The position numbers were made by a program, and so were the translations under genes. From Xylocopa sonorina (lineage: Eukaryota; Arthropoda; Insecta; Hymenoptera; Apidae), in contig NC_135208.1 of assembly GCF_050948175.1 (NCBI RefSeq), forward strand, positions 248,001 to 312,000: 64,000 bases of DNA, in the 5' to 3' direction. Of the stretch, positions 24,292-36,932 are shown one piece after another. Under the pieces are notes generated by a model. That model made no database searches. It worked only from the letters and a program-made list of their open reading frames with translations, and had not been told where the DNA came from. How positions within the stretch are numbered: position 1 is the stretch's first letter; every line of letters starts with the position of its first letter.

Positions 24292-27200
24292 CCTGTATAC
24301 CTCGCATTCACTACAAAAGAATGAAAATGCGACACTTCCATGCTAGGAAATAGCGTCTGCAGATGTCTACGTGTCGAGCTAATAGAGTTCTAATGCTTCA
24401 TAAATCGCGATTTCGCATCTCATTTCTATGTTTCGTGATAAGATATAATATTCATTGCGAAGTGTCATGTATACCTCGTATTCACTTCAGAGTAATGTAA
24501 ATGCGACTATTGCTTGCTAGGAAGTAGCGTTTGCAGAAGTCTACGTATCGTAGCAATAGCTTTCTAATGCTTCGTAAAACGCGATATCGCATCTCTCTTC
24601 TATGTTTCATGATAAGATATAATTTTCAGTGCGAAGTGTCATGTATACCTCATATTCACTTCAAAAGATTGTAAATGCGACTATTGCTTGCTAGGAAATG
24701 GCGTTTGCAGATGTCTACGTATCGTAGCAATAGAGTTCTAATGCTACTTAAATCGCGACATCGCATCTCATTTATATGTTTCGTGATAAGATTTAATATT
24801 CATTGCGAAGTGTCATGTATACCTCGTATTCACTTCCAAAGTATGTAAGTGCGACACTTCCATGCTAGGAAATAGCGTTTCCAGATGTCTCTGCATCGAG
24901 GCCATAGTGTTCTAATACTTCTTAAAACGCGATATCGCATCTCTCTTCTATGTTTCATGATAAGATATAATATTCCTTAAGAAGTGTCATGTATACCACG
25001 TATTCTCTCCAAACGAATGTAAATGCGACACTTCCTTGCTAGGAAATGGCGTATTCAGATGTCTACGTATTGTAGCAATAGAGTTCTAATGCTACTTAAA
25101 TCGCGATATCGCATCTCATTTCTATGTTTCGTGATAAGATATAATATTCATTGCGAAGTGTCATGTACACCTCGTATTCACTTCAAAAGAATGTAAATGC
25201 GACTATTGCTTGCTAGGAAATAGCATTTGCAGATGTCTACGTATCGTAGCAATAGAGTTCTAATGCTTCATAAAACGCGATACCGCATCTCATTTCTATG
25301 TTTCATGATACCCATTGCGAAATGTGATGTATATATCGCATTCGCTTTAAAAGAATGTAAATGCGACACTAACTTACTAGGAAATAGCGTTTCGAGATGT
25401 TTCGAGTATCGAAACAATAGAGTTCCAACGCTCCTTAAAACGTGATGTCGCACCTCATTCCCGGTTTCATGATAAGATATAATATTCAGTGCGAAGTGTT
25501 ATGTATACCTCGTATTCACTTCATAAGAATGTAAATGCGACACTTCCTTTCTAGGAAATAGCGTTTGCAGATATCTTCGTATCGTAGCAATAGCGTTCTG
25601 ACGCTTCCTAAAACGCGATATCGCATCCCATTTATATGTTTCATGATAAGACGTAATATTCATTGCGAAGTATCTTGTGTGCCTCGTGTTCGCTTCAAAA
25701 GAAGGTAAATGCGACACTTCCTTGCTAGGAAATAGCGTTTCCATATGTCTAAGTATCGAAACAATAGAGTTCTAATGCTTCTTAAAACGTGATATCGCAC
25801 CACATTTCCCTGTTTCATGATAAGATATTATATTCATTGCGAAGTGTCATGTATACCTCGTATTCACTCCAAACGAATGTAAATGCGACTATTACTTGCT
25901 AGGAAATAGCGTTTGCAGATATCTACGTATCGTATCAATAGAGTTGTAGTGCTTCACAAAGCGCGATATCGCATCTCATTCCTATGTTTCATGGTAAGAA
26001 ATAATATTCATTACGAAGGGTTATGTATACCTCGTCTACACTTCAAATGAATGTAAATGCCACACTTCCTTGCATAGGAAATGCGTTTCGAGGTGTCTAC
26101 GTATCGAAGCAATATGGATCTAATGCTTCTTAGAACGCGATATCGCATCTCACTTCTATGGTTCATGATAAGGTATAATATTCATTGCGAAGGGTCACGT
26201 ACACCGCCTATTCACTTCAAAAGAATGTAAATGCGACACTTCCTTGCTGGGAAATAGCATTTGCAGAGGTCTACGTATTGCACTAATAGATTTCTAACGC
26301 TTCTTAAAACGCGATATCGCATCCCATTTCTATGTTTCATGATAAGATATAATAGTCATTGGGAACTTTCACTTATAGCTCGTATTCACTTCAAATGAAT
26401 GTAAATGCGACACTTCTTTTCTAGGAAACAGCGTTTGCAGATGTCTTCGTATCGTAGCAACAGCGTTCTGACACTCCTTAAAACGCGATATCGCATCTCA
26501 TTTTTATGTTTCAAGATAAGATATAATATTCACTGCGAACTTTCACTTATAGGTCGTATTCACTTCAAATGAATGTAAATGCGACACTTCCTCTCTAGGA
26601 AATAGCGTTTGCAGATATCTTCGTATCGAAACAATAGAGTTCTAATGCTTCTCAAAACGCGATATCGCATCTCATTTCTATGTTTCATGATAAGATATAA
26701 TATTCATTGTGAAGTGTCATGTATACTTCGTATTCACTTCAAAAGATTGTAAAGGCGACACTTCCTTCCTAGTAAATAGCGTTTCCAGATATCTACGTAT
26801 CGTAGCAATAGAGTTCTATTTCATCTTAAAACGCGATATCGCATCTCATTCCTATGTTTCATGATAAGATATAATATTCATAGTGAAGTGTTATGTATAC
26901 CTCGCATTCACTTCAAAAGAATGTAAATGCGACACTTCCTTGCTAGAAAATAGCGTTTGCAGATGTCTCTGTATCGATGCAATAGAGTTCTAATGCTTCT
27001 TAAATCGCGATATCGCATATCATTTCTATGTTTCGTGGTAAGATATAATATTAATTCGGGAATGTTATGTATACCGCGTATTCCCTTCAAAAGGATGTAA
27101 GTGCGACACTTCCTTCCTTGGAAATAGTGTTTGCAGATGTCTACGTATCGTAACAATAGAGATCTAATGCATCTTAAAACGAGATATCGCTTCCCATTTC

Positions 27201-27399
27201 TATGTTTCATGATAAAATATACTATTCATTGCGAGGTGTCTAGTGTACCTCGTATTAACTTCAAAAGAATGTAAATGCGACACTTCCATGCTAGGAAATA
27301 GCGCTTGCAGAATGTCTAAGTGTCGTAGCAATAGGGTCCTAATCCTTCTTAAGACGCGATATCGCATCTCACTCCTATGTTTCATGATAAGATATAGTA

Positions 27400-30300
27400 T
27401 TCATTGCGAAGTGTTATGTATACCTCGCCTACACTTCAAAATAATGTAAATGTCACACTTCCTTGCTAGGAGATGCGTTTCCAGATCTCTACCTATCGAA
27501 GCCATGGAGTTCTAATGCTTCTTGAAACGCGATATGGTATCTCAGTTCTATGTTGCATGATAAGGTGTAATATTTATTGCGAAGTGTTATGTATACCTCG
27601 TATACACTTCAAATAAATTTAAATGCCACACTTCCTTTCTAGGGAATAGCGTTCCCAGATTTCTACGTATCGAAGATATAGGGTTGTAATGCTTCTTAAA
27701 ACGCGACATCGCCTCTCAATTCTATGTATCACGATAAGATATAATATTCATAGCGAAGTGTTATGTATACCTCGTCTACACTTCAAAGCAATGTAAATGC
27801 CACACATCCTTGCTAGGAAATATCGTTTCCAGATGACTACATATCGAAGCAATAGAGCTGTATCGCTTCTTAAAACACGATAACGCATTTCAGTTTTGTG
27901 TTTCACGATAAGATATAATATTCATTGCGAAGTGTTAGGTATACCTCGAATACACTTCAAAAGAATGAAAATGCCACACTTCCTTGCTACGAAAAGCGTT
28001 TCCAGATTTCTATGTATCGAAGCAATAGAGTTCTGATGCTCCTTAAAACGCGATATCGCATCTCATTTGTATGTTTCATGATAACATATAGTATTCATTC
28101 CGAAGTGTTATGTACACCTCGTCTACACTTCAAAAGAATGTAAGTGCCACACCTCTATTCTAGGAAATGCGTTTCCAGATATCTACGTATAGAACCAATA
28201 GTGTTCCAATATTTCTTAAAACGCGATATAGAATCTTGTTTCTATGTTCCATGATATGATATAGTATTCATTACAAAGTGTTATGTATAGCTCGTCTACA
28301 CATCAAAAGAATGTAAATGCCACAATTCCTTGCTAGGAAATGCGTTTCCAGATGTCTACGTATCAAAGCATTAGAGTTCTAATGCGTCTTAAAACGCGAT
28401 ATCGCGTCTCAATTCTATGTTTCACGATATGATATAATATTCATTGCGATGATATATGTATACCTCGTCTACACTTCAAAATAATGTAAATGTCACACTT
28501 CCTTGCTAGGAGATGCGTTTCCAGATCTCTACCTCTCGAAGCCATGGAGTTCTAATGCTTCTTGAAACGCGATATGGTATCTCAGTTCTATGTTGCATGA
28601 TAAGATGTAATATTTATTGCGAAGTGTTATGTATACCTCGTCTACACATCAAAAGAATGTAACTGCCACATTTCCTTCCTAGGTAATAGCGTTTCCAGAT
28701 TTCTACGTATCGTAGCAATACAGTTCTAATGTTCCTTTAAACGCGATATCGCTTCTCAATTCTATGTTGCATGATGAGCTTTAATTTTCACAGCGAAGTG
28801 CTATGTATACCTCGTCTACACATCAAACGAATGTAAATGACACATTTCCTTGCTAGGAAATAGCGTTTCCAGATTTCTACGTATCGAAGCTATAGGATTG
28901 TAATGCTTCTTCAAACGCAACATCGCGTCTCAGTTCTATGTATCACGATAAGATATAATATTCATTGCGAAGAGATATGTATACCTCGTCTACACTTGAA
29001 AAGAATGTAAATTCCACACCTCTTTTCTAGGAAATGCGTTTCCAGACGTCTACGTATCGAAGCAACAGAGTTCTTATGCTTCTTAAAAAGCGATATCGCA
29101 TCGCAGTTCTATGTTTCATGATAAGATATAATTATTCATTTGCGAAGTGTTATGTATACCTCGTCTACATTTCCAAAGTATGTAAATGTCACACATCCTT
29201 CCTAGGAAATATCGTTTCCAGATGCCTACATATCGAAGCAATAGAGTTGTATTGCTTCTTAAAACGCGATAACGCATTATGTTTTGTGTTTCACGTAAGA
29301 TATAATATTCATTGCGAAGTGTTAGGTATACCTCGAATACACTTCAAAAGAATGTAAATGCCACACTTCCTTGCTAGGAAATGCGTTTCCAGATTCCTAC
29401 GTATCGAAGCAATAGAGTTCTGATACTTCTTAAAACGCGATATAGCGTCTCATCTGTATGTTTCATGATAAGATATAATATTCATTCCGAAGTGTTATGT
29501 ACACCTCGTGTACACTTCAAAAGAATGTAAGTGCCACACCTCCTTTCTAGAAAATGCGTTTCCAGATATCTACGTATAGGACCAATTGTGTTCCAATATT
29601 TCTTAAAACGCGATATAGAATCCCGTTTCTGTGTTCCATGATATGATATAGTATTCATTACGAAGTATTATGTATAGCTCGTCAACACTTAAAAGCATGA
29701 AAGTGCCACACCACCTTTCTAGGAAATGCGTTTCAGATATCTACGTAAAGAACCAATAGTGTACCAATATTTCTTAAAACGCGATATAGAATCTCGTTTC
29801 TATGTTCCATGATATGATATAGTATTCATTACGAAGTGTTATCTATAGCTCTTCAACACTTCAAAAGCATGTAAATGCCACACTTCCTTGCTAGGAAATG
29901 GGTTTCCAGATGTCTACGTATGGAAGCATTAGAGTTCTAATGCGTCTTAAAACGCGATATCGCATCGCAGTTCTATGTTTCATGATAAGATATAATTATT
30001 CATTGCGAAGTGTTATGTATACCTCGTCTACATTTCCAAAGAATGTAAATGCCACACCTCCTTTCTAGGAAATGCGTTTCCAGATTTCTACGTATCGAAG
30101 ATATATGGTTCTAATGCTTCTTAAAACGCGACATCGCATCTCAATTCTATCTATCACGATAAGATATAATATTCATTGCGAACTGTTACGTACACCTCGA
30201 GTACACTTCAAAAGAATGTAAATGCCACACTTCCTTGCCAGGAAATGCGTTTCCAGATGTCTACGTTTCGAAGCAGTGGAGTTCCAATGCTTATTCAAGC

Positions 30301-32309
30301 GCGATATCGCATCTCATTTGTATGTTTCATGATAAGATATAATATCCATAGCGAAGTGTTATGTATATCTCGTCTACAATTCAAAAGAATGTAAATGCCA
30401 CACTTACTTGCTAGGAAATGCGTTTCCAGATGTCTACGTATCGAAGCAATAGAGTTGTAATGCTGCTTAAAACGCGATATCGTGTCTCATTTCTATGTTT
30501 CACGATATGATATAAAATTCATTGTGAAGTGTTATGCATACCTCGTTTACACATCAAAAGAATGTAAATGCCACATTTCCTTCCTAGGAAATAGCGTTTC
30601 CAGACTGCTACGTATCGAAGCAATACAGTTCTAATGCTCCTTTAATCGCGATATCGCATCTCAATTCTATGTTGCATGATAAGTTATAATATTCACAGCG
30701 AAGTGTTATGTATAAGACGTATACACTTCAAATGAATATAAATGCCACACTTCCTTGCTAGGGAATAGCGTTTCCAGATTTCTGCGTATAGAAGCAATAG
30801 CGTTTTAATGCTTCTTAAAGCGCGATATCGCACCTCAGATCTATGTTGTACGATAAGACATAATATTTATTGCGAAATGTTACGTATACCACGTCTACAC
30901 TTCAAGTGAATGTGAATGCCACACAATCTTGCCAGGAAATGCGTTTCCAGATGACTACGTATCGAAGCAATGTAGTTCCAATGCTTCCTCAAGCGCGATA
31001 TCGCATCTCATTTGTATGTTTCATGATAAGGTATAATAATCATTGCGATGTGTTATGTATACCTCCTCTACATTCCAAAGGAATGTAAATGTTACACTTC
31101 CTTGCTGGGCAATAGCGTTCCCAGATGTCTACGTATCGAAGCAATACAGGTTTAATGCGTCTCAAAACGCGATATCGCTTCCTATTTCTATGTTTCGTGA
31201 TAAGATGTAATATTCATTGCGTAGTGTTATGCATACCTTGACTACACTTCAAAAGAATGTAAATGCCACACTTTCTTGCCAGAAAGTAGCGTATGCAGGT
31301 ATCTACCTATCGAAGCAGTGGAGTTCTATTGCTTCTTAAAACGCGATGTCGCATCGCAATTCTATGTTTCATGATATAATACAAGATTCATTACGAAGTG
31401 TTATTTATACCTCGTCTACACTTCAAAAGAATGTAAATGCACACTTCCTTGCTAGGAGATGCATTTCCAGATGTCTACATATCGAAGAAATGGAGATCTA
31501 ATGCTTCTTAAAACTCGATACAGCATCTCACTTCTATGTTTCATGGTAAGATATAATATTCATCGGGACGTGTTGCATACATCGTCCACACTTCAAAGGA
31601 ATGAAAATGCCACGCATCCTTGCTAGGAAATGCGTTTCCAGATGACTACGTATCGAAGCAATGGAGTTCTAATGCTTCCAAAACGCGATATCGCATCTCA
31701 TGTATGTTTCATGATAAGATATAATATTCATTGCGAAGTGTTATGTATACCTCGTCTACACTTCAAAAGAATGCAAATGCCACACTTCTTGGCTAGGAAA
31801 TTGCGTTTCTAGATGTCTACGCATCGAAGCAATAGATTTCTAACTCTTTATAAAACGCGATATCGCATATCAGTTCTAAGTCACATGATAAGATGTAATT
31901 TCAATGCAACGCGTTATGTATATCTCCTCTACACTTCAAATGAATGTAAATGCATCATTTCCTTGCTACGGAATTTTGTTTCTATATCTGAAGGTTTTGA
32001 AGCAATAGAGTTCTAATGCTTCGTAAAACGCGGCTGCGCATCTTACTTCTATATTTCATGATAAGAGGTAATATTCATAGCATCGCGTTATGTTTATCTG
32101 CTTCTGCACATGAATTGAGTGTGAACTCTACACTTTCTTGCCCGGGGATAGCGTTTCTAGATGTCCAGGTGCCGAAGCATTTAATTTGTCATGCTTCATG
32201 CACCTCAATATCGCATTTCATATAAACAGTTCAAAGTAAGTTAGAAGGTTGTAAAGCTGTATGCATCGCATTATGCTTATCAGCTTTTGTGCTTTATAAT
32301 GCTCTGGGA
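27400..32309 (-). repeat. Divergent satellite subfamily at the distal array edge
   Basis: From about 27.4 kb most monomers carry a shared set of variants: GCCACACTTCC in place of GCGACACTTCC, CGTCTACACTTC in place of CGTATTCACTTC, GTTATGTATACC in place of GTCATGTATACC, and often GAAATGCGTTTCC in place of GAAATAGCGTTTGC. Spacing stays near 173-174 bp. The last 500 bases (31.8-32.3 kb) are hardly recognisable. This mirrors the decayed left edge of the domain. Confidence 0.8.
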
Positions 32310-32900
32310 TGTGAGAAGGTCCACAACCATCCTTAACCCCTAAAGAGAAGTCAAAAGTCCAGCGGCCCTGCAGGTGGGCCATGGGAGCGCGGCGCGCGAG
32401 GCGCTACGCAATTTAAATGATCAGGAGGATCCCCTCGGGGACACCCAAGGGGGCGAGAAGAGGAAATCGCCGAAATCCACTGATCGATGGACCCGAACAA
32501 TACCGAAGCCTACAGCCCACTCCACCAAGGAGCCCCGAGGAGGATGCAGGAGACCCGAGGACCACCAGCGAATTCAAGGAACCTGAAGAAGAGAACGTGA
32601 GAGCTTATTCACTAAAGCGTCCCATTTCTTGTGTCGCATATTGTATATTGTATCTTATATCGTGAAGCGAGTTATGATACCCGGTAATTTGCGGCGTGTT
32701 GCGTAGTTTCCCGTAGCCCTTGTTAGTTAAACCCACGTCGAGACCATAAGTAAACATGCCGTGACTTCAGTATCTCGCGACCTGAGTGTGTGTACTTGGC
32801 TAGGCGTAGTCGAGAAGAGGAGCATTTCGAAGTTTCAAGGGTTGTTCCGCTCCAGGGTTCTCGGGGTCGTGTAGTCTATCCCTTTGCCACTTTCTGAGCA
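32310..32900 (+). mobile_element. LTR-K, copy 3 (diverged, 5' LTR position)
   Basis: Begins TGTGAGAAGG directly against decayed satellite and ends ...CTGAGCA, followed by GC and TGGCGCCCAA at 32903. It aligns throughout with LTR-K copies 1 and 2, including CGCCGAAATCCAC, GATCGATG, CCCGAACAATACCGAAG, AAAGCGTCCCATTT and the GCGGCGTGT block. It is clearly older in sequence and lacks the TATA box and GA tract region. Its position suggests the 5' LTR of an element whose 3' LTR could be the copy at 36552, but the two LTRs are much too divergent to be a recent pair. Confidence 0.7.
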
Positions 32901-32902
32901 GC

Positions 32903-32912
32903 TGGCGCCCAA
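32903..32912 (+). promoter_or_regulatory. Primer-binding-site-like sequence after LTR-K copy 3
   Basis: TGGCGCCCAA lies two bases after the LTR's terminal CA, the correct position for a minus-strand primer site. It is of the same tRNA-Lys type as at 2079 and 37273. Confidence 0.6.
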
Positions 32913-33975
32913 GAAAAGTTGTACGTGAGCGGATACCTTGGAACCATAGATTGCTTTAGATTAAAGTACGTTTTACACCTTAAAGCATTTAGATAATTAA
33001 CCCCTTCGAGTTTCCCTGACTTACTATATATAGGTTTCCATCACAACTAATAGGAACCATCACTTTACATAGATATATAGAACACACACAGTTTTAAACG
33101 TAGAATTGAGAATTTGAGAACTTACTTTGAAACGTTAGTAGTGAGGAATTCCATCGGATTTCATAGAAATTCAGAACTTACTTGCTATGAAACATAGGCA
33201 GATAAGGGCCATCGCGTTGCTTAGAACTTTAGAACTTGCTTACTTCAACAAAGATTTCTATTGGCTTCGTCCGTTTTTTTTAGAAGAGTTTTTGATAAAC
33301 CACATACTTTTCACGCTTCTGATATCTTTGAAAGTTCGCGAGATGTAATCGTTTAAGTTTTAAAATGATTACTTAGTGTGGATTATTATTTAGTAACTCG
33401 CTCATAAACGAGTCTGCATAGGATTTAATCCATAAGTTTTTAAGCCTGGAATTTATGCAGTTATTTGTTATTCACTTATTGCTCAAACGACAAAGATTCT
33501 GACCACTTCAAAATGGTTGACTTTCATCAATTTTCTTAAAAATTGAAATACTGCCCAACTGCTTGCATTAAAGACTGTAATTAAAGCTTTCGAAACATTT
33601 TACCTCTTATAGATGAATTCTGGAATTGAAATTGAATGTTTGACTTTTCTAGCTCCTGTTTAGACATCTTTCTATTGGAATGTTCAAGTATTTTTCATAT
33701 TCGTAATTATTAAAAATGTTTTACTTGATTGTTTTATTTAATATTTAGAATTTTCTGAGAAATATTTTTTATCATAATGAACTATATAATTGCAATTATA
33801 ATTCTTTATGAAGTAATAATAACAGAAAGGTATGTATCCATTCTTGTAGTTTTGTAAAAAGTATTTAATCTTACTATCTAAAATGAAACATTGAGATCTG
33901 TTTACAATCTAATGGAAATTAATTACCTTTTGATTCAAATTCACAATGATAATCTTCCATAGTTCAACAATTTTG
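32913..33975. other. AT-rich DNA, no gene seen
   Basis: No coding frame of note. Between about 33100 and 33260 there is a degenerate repeat of roughly 60 bp (AGAACTTACTTTGAAACG, AGAACTTACTTGCTATGAAAC, AGAACTTGCTTACTTC). Its words resemble the decayed satellite edge, so it may be a relic of the same repeat. The remainder shows nothing I can assign. Confidence 0.5.
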
Positions 33976-34017
33976 TGAGCTGTCCTCAGGAATCCGCAGC
34001 TCAGTACTTATATAAAA
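33976..34017 (+). promoter_or_regulatory. Candidate TATA promoter with upstream dyad
   Basis: TATATAAAA at 34009-34017 is preceded by a perfect 7-bp inverted repeat, TGAGCTG (33976-33982) and CAGCTCA (33997-34003). A start site would be expected near 34040, and an ATG follows at 34082. This is a plausible RNA polymerase II promoter for the short frames downstream, but transcription is not shown by sequence. Confidence 0.35.
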
Positions 34018-34506
34018 TGAACGACACAAAGAACAGCCTAACCAAACGTATTCGAACCGATTTTTCAATACTAATCTTATCATGTTTAACTTATGCTGCA
34101 AACTATTGAAATGCCCTTCGAAAAGTGTTTATTCACAGTGAAGTAAACGGTAAGTATTACGCCTTGCACCACTGTTCACAATACGTATGTTTCATTTACT
34201 ATCAAAACCGTGAGTATTATCGCCTTTCTTTACTTTTTGTAACCTTCAATGCCTTCATGTTACAGATCGTTAAACTTGCTTTAAAATGCTCTATCGTATT
34301 ACGGAAGAATGGACATACCAATTCATTTTAAAAAATGAAGGTAACCTTCATATGTCCAACATAACTCCACTTACAAAAAAACTATTTTCATCAACGGATG
34401 GCCCCTTTGTACTATGCAATTTTATATTAGCAAAAACTTCTATGAAACTTATAGTTTCGTGGATATCTGAGGTACTACTTATTACTGCCCCACCCTGTAT
34501 ATTGTT

Positions 34507-34878
34507 ATGGATGTGTCCAACAAGGCAACGATGAACAGAGTTAAATTTAGTATTATGATGTTTATTATTTTACTCATAGTATATTTGTTTTTCTGGAATT
34601 TTGCCAAAAAACAATGTTTACGATGTCGACAGATGAATATATTTGCCTTAGAATTACAAGAGCCAACAATTTCGAAAGTAGAATATTACTTTATTTCGCT
34701 AACCGAATCATTGCAAACGTTAAGTAAAGTGCTTTGCCTTTCAAAACAGTCAGATGCAAATTACGATACAACGTTTCCAAGAAATGGTACGTGCCACTGT
34801 TCTTTAATTTCAGTTTATTTAATCAAAGGAAATTTAATTGAAATATCCGCAAAATTTGAGGACAAAAAGTTATTGTAA
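34507..34878 (+). CDS. Unidentified small membrane-protein-like frame, 123 codons
   Basis: I do not recognise this protein. A hydrophobic stretch of about 20 residues (SIMMFIILLIVYLFFW, about residues 15-30) is followed by FAKK, a typical positively charged flank of a membrane anchor, then a cysteine-containing region (CLRC, CHC). A more likely start is the second ATG at 34531, which gives a 115-residue product. The frame ends at a single TAA (34876-34878) and then continues open in the same phase to 35214. The two parts may therefore be one protein of about 230 residues with a nonsense change. A TATA-like promoter lies 0.5 kb upstream. Introns are possible, but I could not find a convincing exon chain. 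It sits in what may be the internal region of an LTR-K element, so it could be cargo, a degraded retroelement gene or chance. Confidence 0.3.
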   Translation: MDVSNKATMNRVKFSIMMFIILLIVYLFFWNFAKKQCLRCRQMNIFALELQEPTISKVEYYFISLTESLQTLSKVLCLSKQSDANYDTTFPRNGTCHCSLISVYLIKGNLIEISAKFEDKKLL

Positions 34879-34893
34879 TTTTACGCAACATAT

Positions 34894-35214
34894 ATGATGG
34901 TGATAAAGGATAAGTATACGGAACTGAAAATGGAAAGTAGCGAGCAGAAAAAGAAATTGATGGAGCTACAAAGTAGATTGATACATCCGTCAAACGATGA
35001 TTCTAGGTTAATAAAATCTGTTAATCAAAGAACTATTGCAAAAATCAAGTATAATCAATATTACTTCTGCTCAAAGGCTATAATAGAATTGGACCGAAAT
35101 GGGTACAAAACAGGCCATTATATCTATACGTTCTATTCTATGCAAAGGCAAATATTTCAAAGAGAAAAGATGTGTTACTTACAAATTACTTATGTTCCTA
35201 GATATCTCTATTAA
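34894..35214 (+). CDS. Unidentified frame in phase with the preceding one, 106 codons
   Basis: The frame is in the same phase as 34507-34878, separated only by one TAA and five codons. The N-terminal 30 residues are rich in K, E, L and Q and could form a short coiled coil (KYTELKMESSEQKKKLMELQ). The rest is rich in tyrosine and lysine, without a recognisable domain. It ends five bases before the visible repeat of the window start at 35220. No family recognised. It is probably the C-terminal half of the same former reading frame as its neighbour. Confidence 0.25.
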   Translation: MMVIKDKYTELKMESSEQKKKLMELQSRLIHPSNDDSRLIKSVNQRTIAKIKYNQYYFCSKAIIELDRNGYKTGHYIYTFYSMQRQIFQREKMCYLQITYVPRYLY

Positions 35215-35219
35215 AGCAC

Positions 35220-36551
35220 CGAGATATAGCACACGGGCAACACGGCCGTGACAATGACACTATCAGCTCAACATTGCTACACGCGTGGTTGTGGCGTAGG
35301 CTGACATTTACTAATGTTTCCATAAAAATTATAAGCAAATATGAAAAATAACTAAACTGTGCAATTTACTTATTTTGATTCCAAAATAGATACATCGGCA
35401 CAAAACAAAGATATAAGAACTCGATTTTATTATTTTCTATAAACTAGCTCGATAGGGCGATTTTTTCCATAAAGTCGATAATTACTTTGTCATAAAAATA
35501 TACACACTTATTTTATATATATTTTCTTCAATTTATTGTTGCAAATTCATGCAATTGAGGGTTACATTAAATACGATGACAACATGTTATTTCAAAAATT
35601 ACACAAGGCGAAGTTAGGGACGCAACAGCATGAATTTTTATTCTATATGTAATATTTTTTTATAATTAATATTTTTAGTCTATAATGGATTGAAAGAAAT
35701 ATATACGACTCGCTCAATAACTATAAATATAGGAAAACGACCATCAAAATGTCTATCAATACTCATATGCTGAACATCTACTGACATCTAACGGTTCTAA
35801 TTTGTATGAAAGCACAGGTTCCCCATTGCCAAATGTGATCCTGCGTCATTGCTGAGGAGATTCATGAATGGAGCGATGATACGCGTGTCACCATGGTGCT
35901 GGTGCTGCGCGATTCGCTTGTCTAGAACGTGCTGGTAACACGTTCTGGCATTTTAGTTAACGAATCCGGTCACAGATGACTACGAATCAGTTGACACTCC
36001 TCGGAAGTGGCAATATAGTGCCGGCATGGTGTCGCTACCATCTTGCCGTTTGTTATCTGGGATGCTTTTTAGTGCATTATTCGGAATTGAATTTGAACAC
36101 ATAGCTACTTAATCGCAAATTTGTATGTACTGTGACGTGGTGACGTCACAAGGCTCGCTCACCCCCCCCCCCCTGCTTCGGTTAGACTAGCTCGCAGATC
36201 ACCACCCATGCGAGAAGCGCGACACGGACCATTGCGATAGCTGTATTTGCGAGGAGCGTGAAATACACGATGGTAGAACCTCCCCCCCCCCCCGTTCGTT
36301 CCTCTCTCTCCGTTCGACGGATAAGACTGGCGAGCTGATGGAAGAAGCGACCCATAAGACGCCTCTTCGGCGGATAATAAGACCGCAGGTTCGCGGAAGG
36401 GCTGTGCGCCGAGGTAGCGCGACGGGCTCGAAGGTGGAGGAGTCGGGAAGTGAGCAAGAAGAGACCCTGAAGCCCGAAGGATACGATCCAGAGCTCTGCA
36501 ACGATAAGACCGCTGTCATAGTCCATGGAGACAAACAGGATGGTTCTCGGG
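35220..36551. other. Right copy of the non-satellite flank
   Basis: Starts with the same bases as the window itself (CGAGATATAGCACACGGGC) and follows 1-1323 almost without change. The hairpin at 35924-35946, poly-C runs and 72-codon frame (36338-36556) are all present. A 24-base extra segment sits near 36210 relative to the left copy, with GCGACACGGACC at its core. The true left boundary of the duplication cannot be placed, because the left copy is cut by the window edge. Confidence 0.9.
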
Positions 36552-36890
36552 TGTGAGAAGGACCTCTACCCCTCCCTTGAGCCCATGGAGAGGAAAACTC
36601 AAGATGCGCAGCGGAATTGCAGGTGAGCCGTGGAAAGCGCGGCGCGCGACACGCGCCGCAGTTCAAATAATCCAGAGGACCCCCTCTAGACACACCAGAG
36701 GGGGCGATCAGGGAAGATCGCCGAAATCCACCGATCGATGCCCCGAACAATACCGAAGCGTATGGCCCTACCCCATCAAGGAGCCCTAAGGAGGATCTAA
36801 GGGGATCCGAAGACCCCCAGCAAACCTATATAATGAGCTAGTCAGCACGAAGACAGCCTCTTATTCTTCTGAACGACTTAGCGACTACTT

Positions 36891-36932
<42 letters not shown>

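Larger units (their letters stand above)
19452..32309 (-). repeat. 174-bp satellite array, reverse orientation (about 74 monomers)
   Basis: The same monomer as in the forward array, now as its reverse complement: TTCCTTGCTAGGAA, then CTACGTATCGTAG (20017-20029), then GCGATATCGC (20057-20066). The first monomer after the solo LTR matches that at 40925 closely, so the junction itself was duplicated. Contains 9-mer and 3-mer higher-order repeats up to about 24.3 kb, then increasingly variable monomers, and decays completely near 32.3 kb. No genes. Confidence 0.95.

Noticed and set aside
25227..32225. Many 60-107-codon frames in the reverse arrays
   Set aside because: They repeat the same RYRIS/LCFM-type translation of the satellite in different monomers. 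This is chance coding in a tandem repeat.
3871..32309. CENP-B box in the satellite
   Set aside because: I looked for the TTCG....A..CGGG core. The closest, TTCGCAATGAATATT, fails at the fixed A and lacks CGGG.
34750..34850. Intron-like GTACGT...TTTCAG within the unknown frame
   Set aside because: The stretch between donor-like and acceptor-like words is only about 27 bases, too short for a normal intron.
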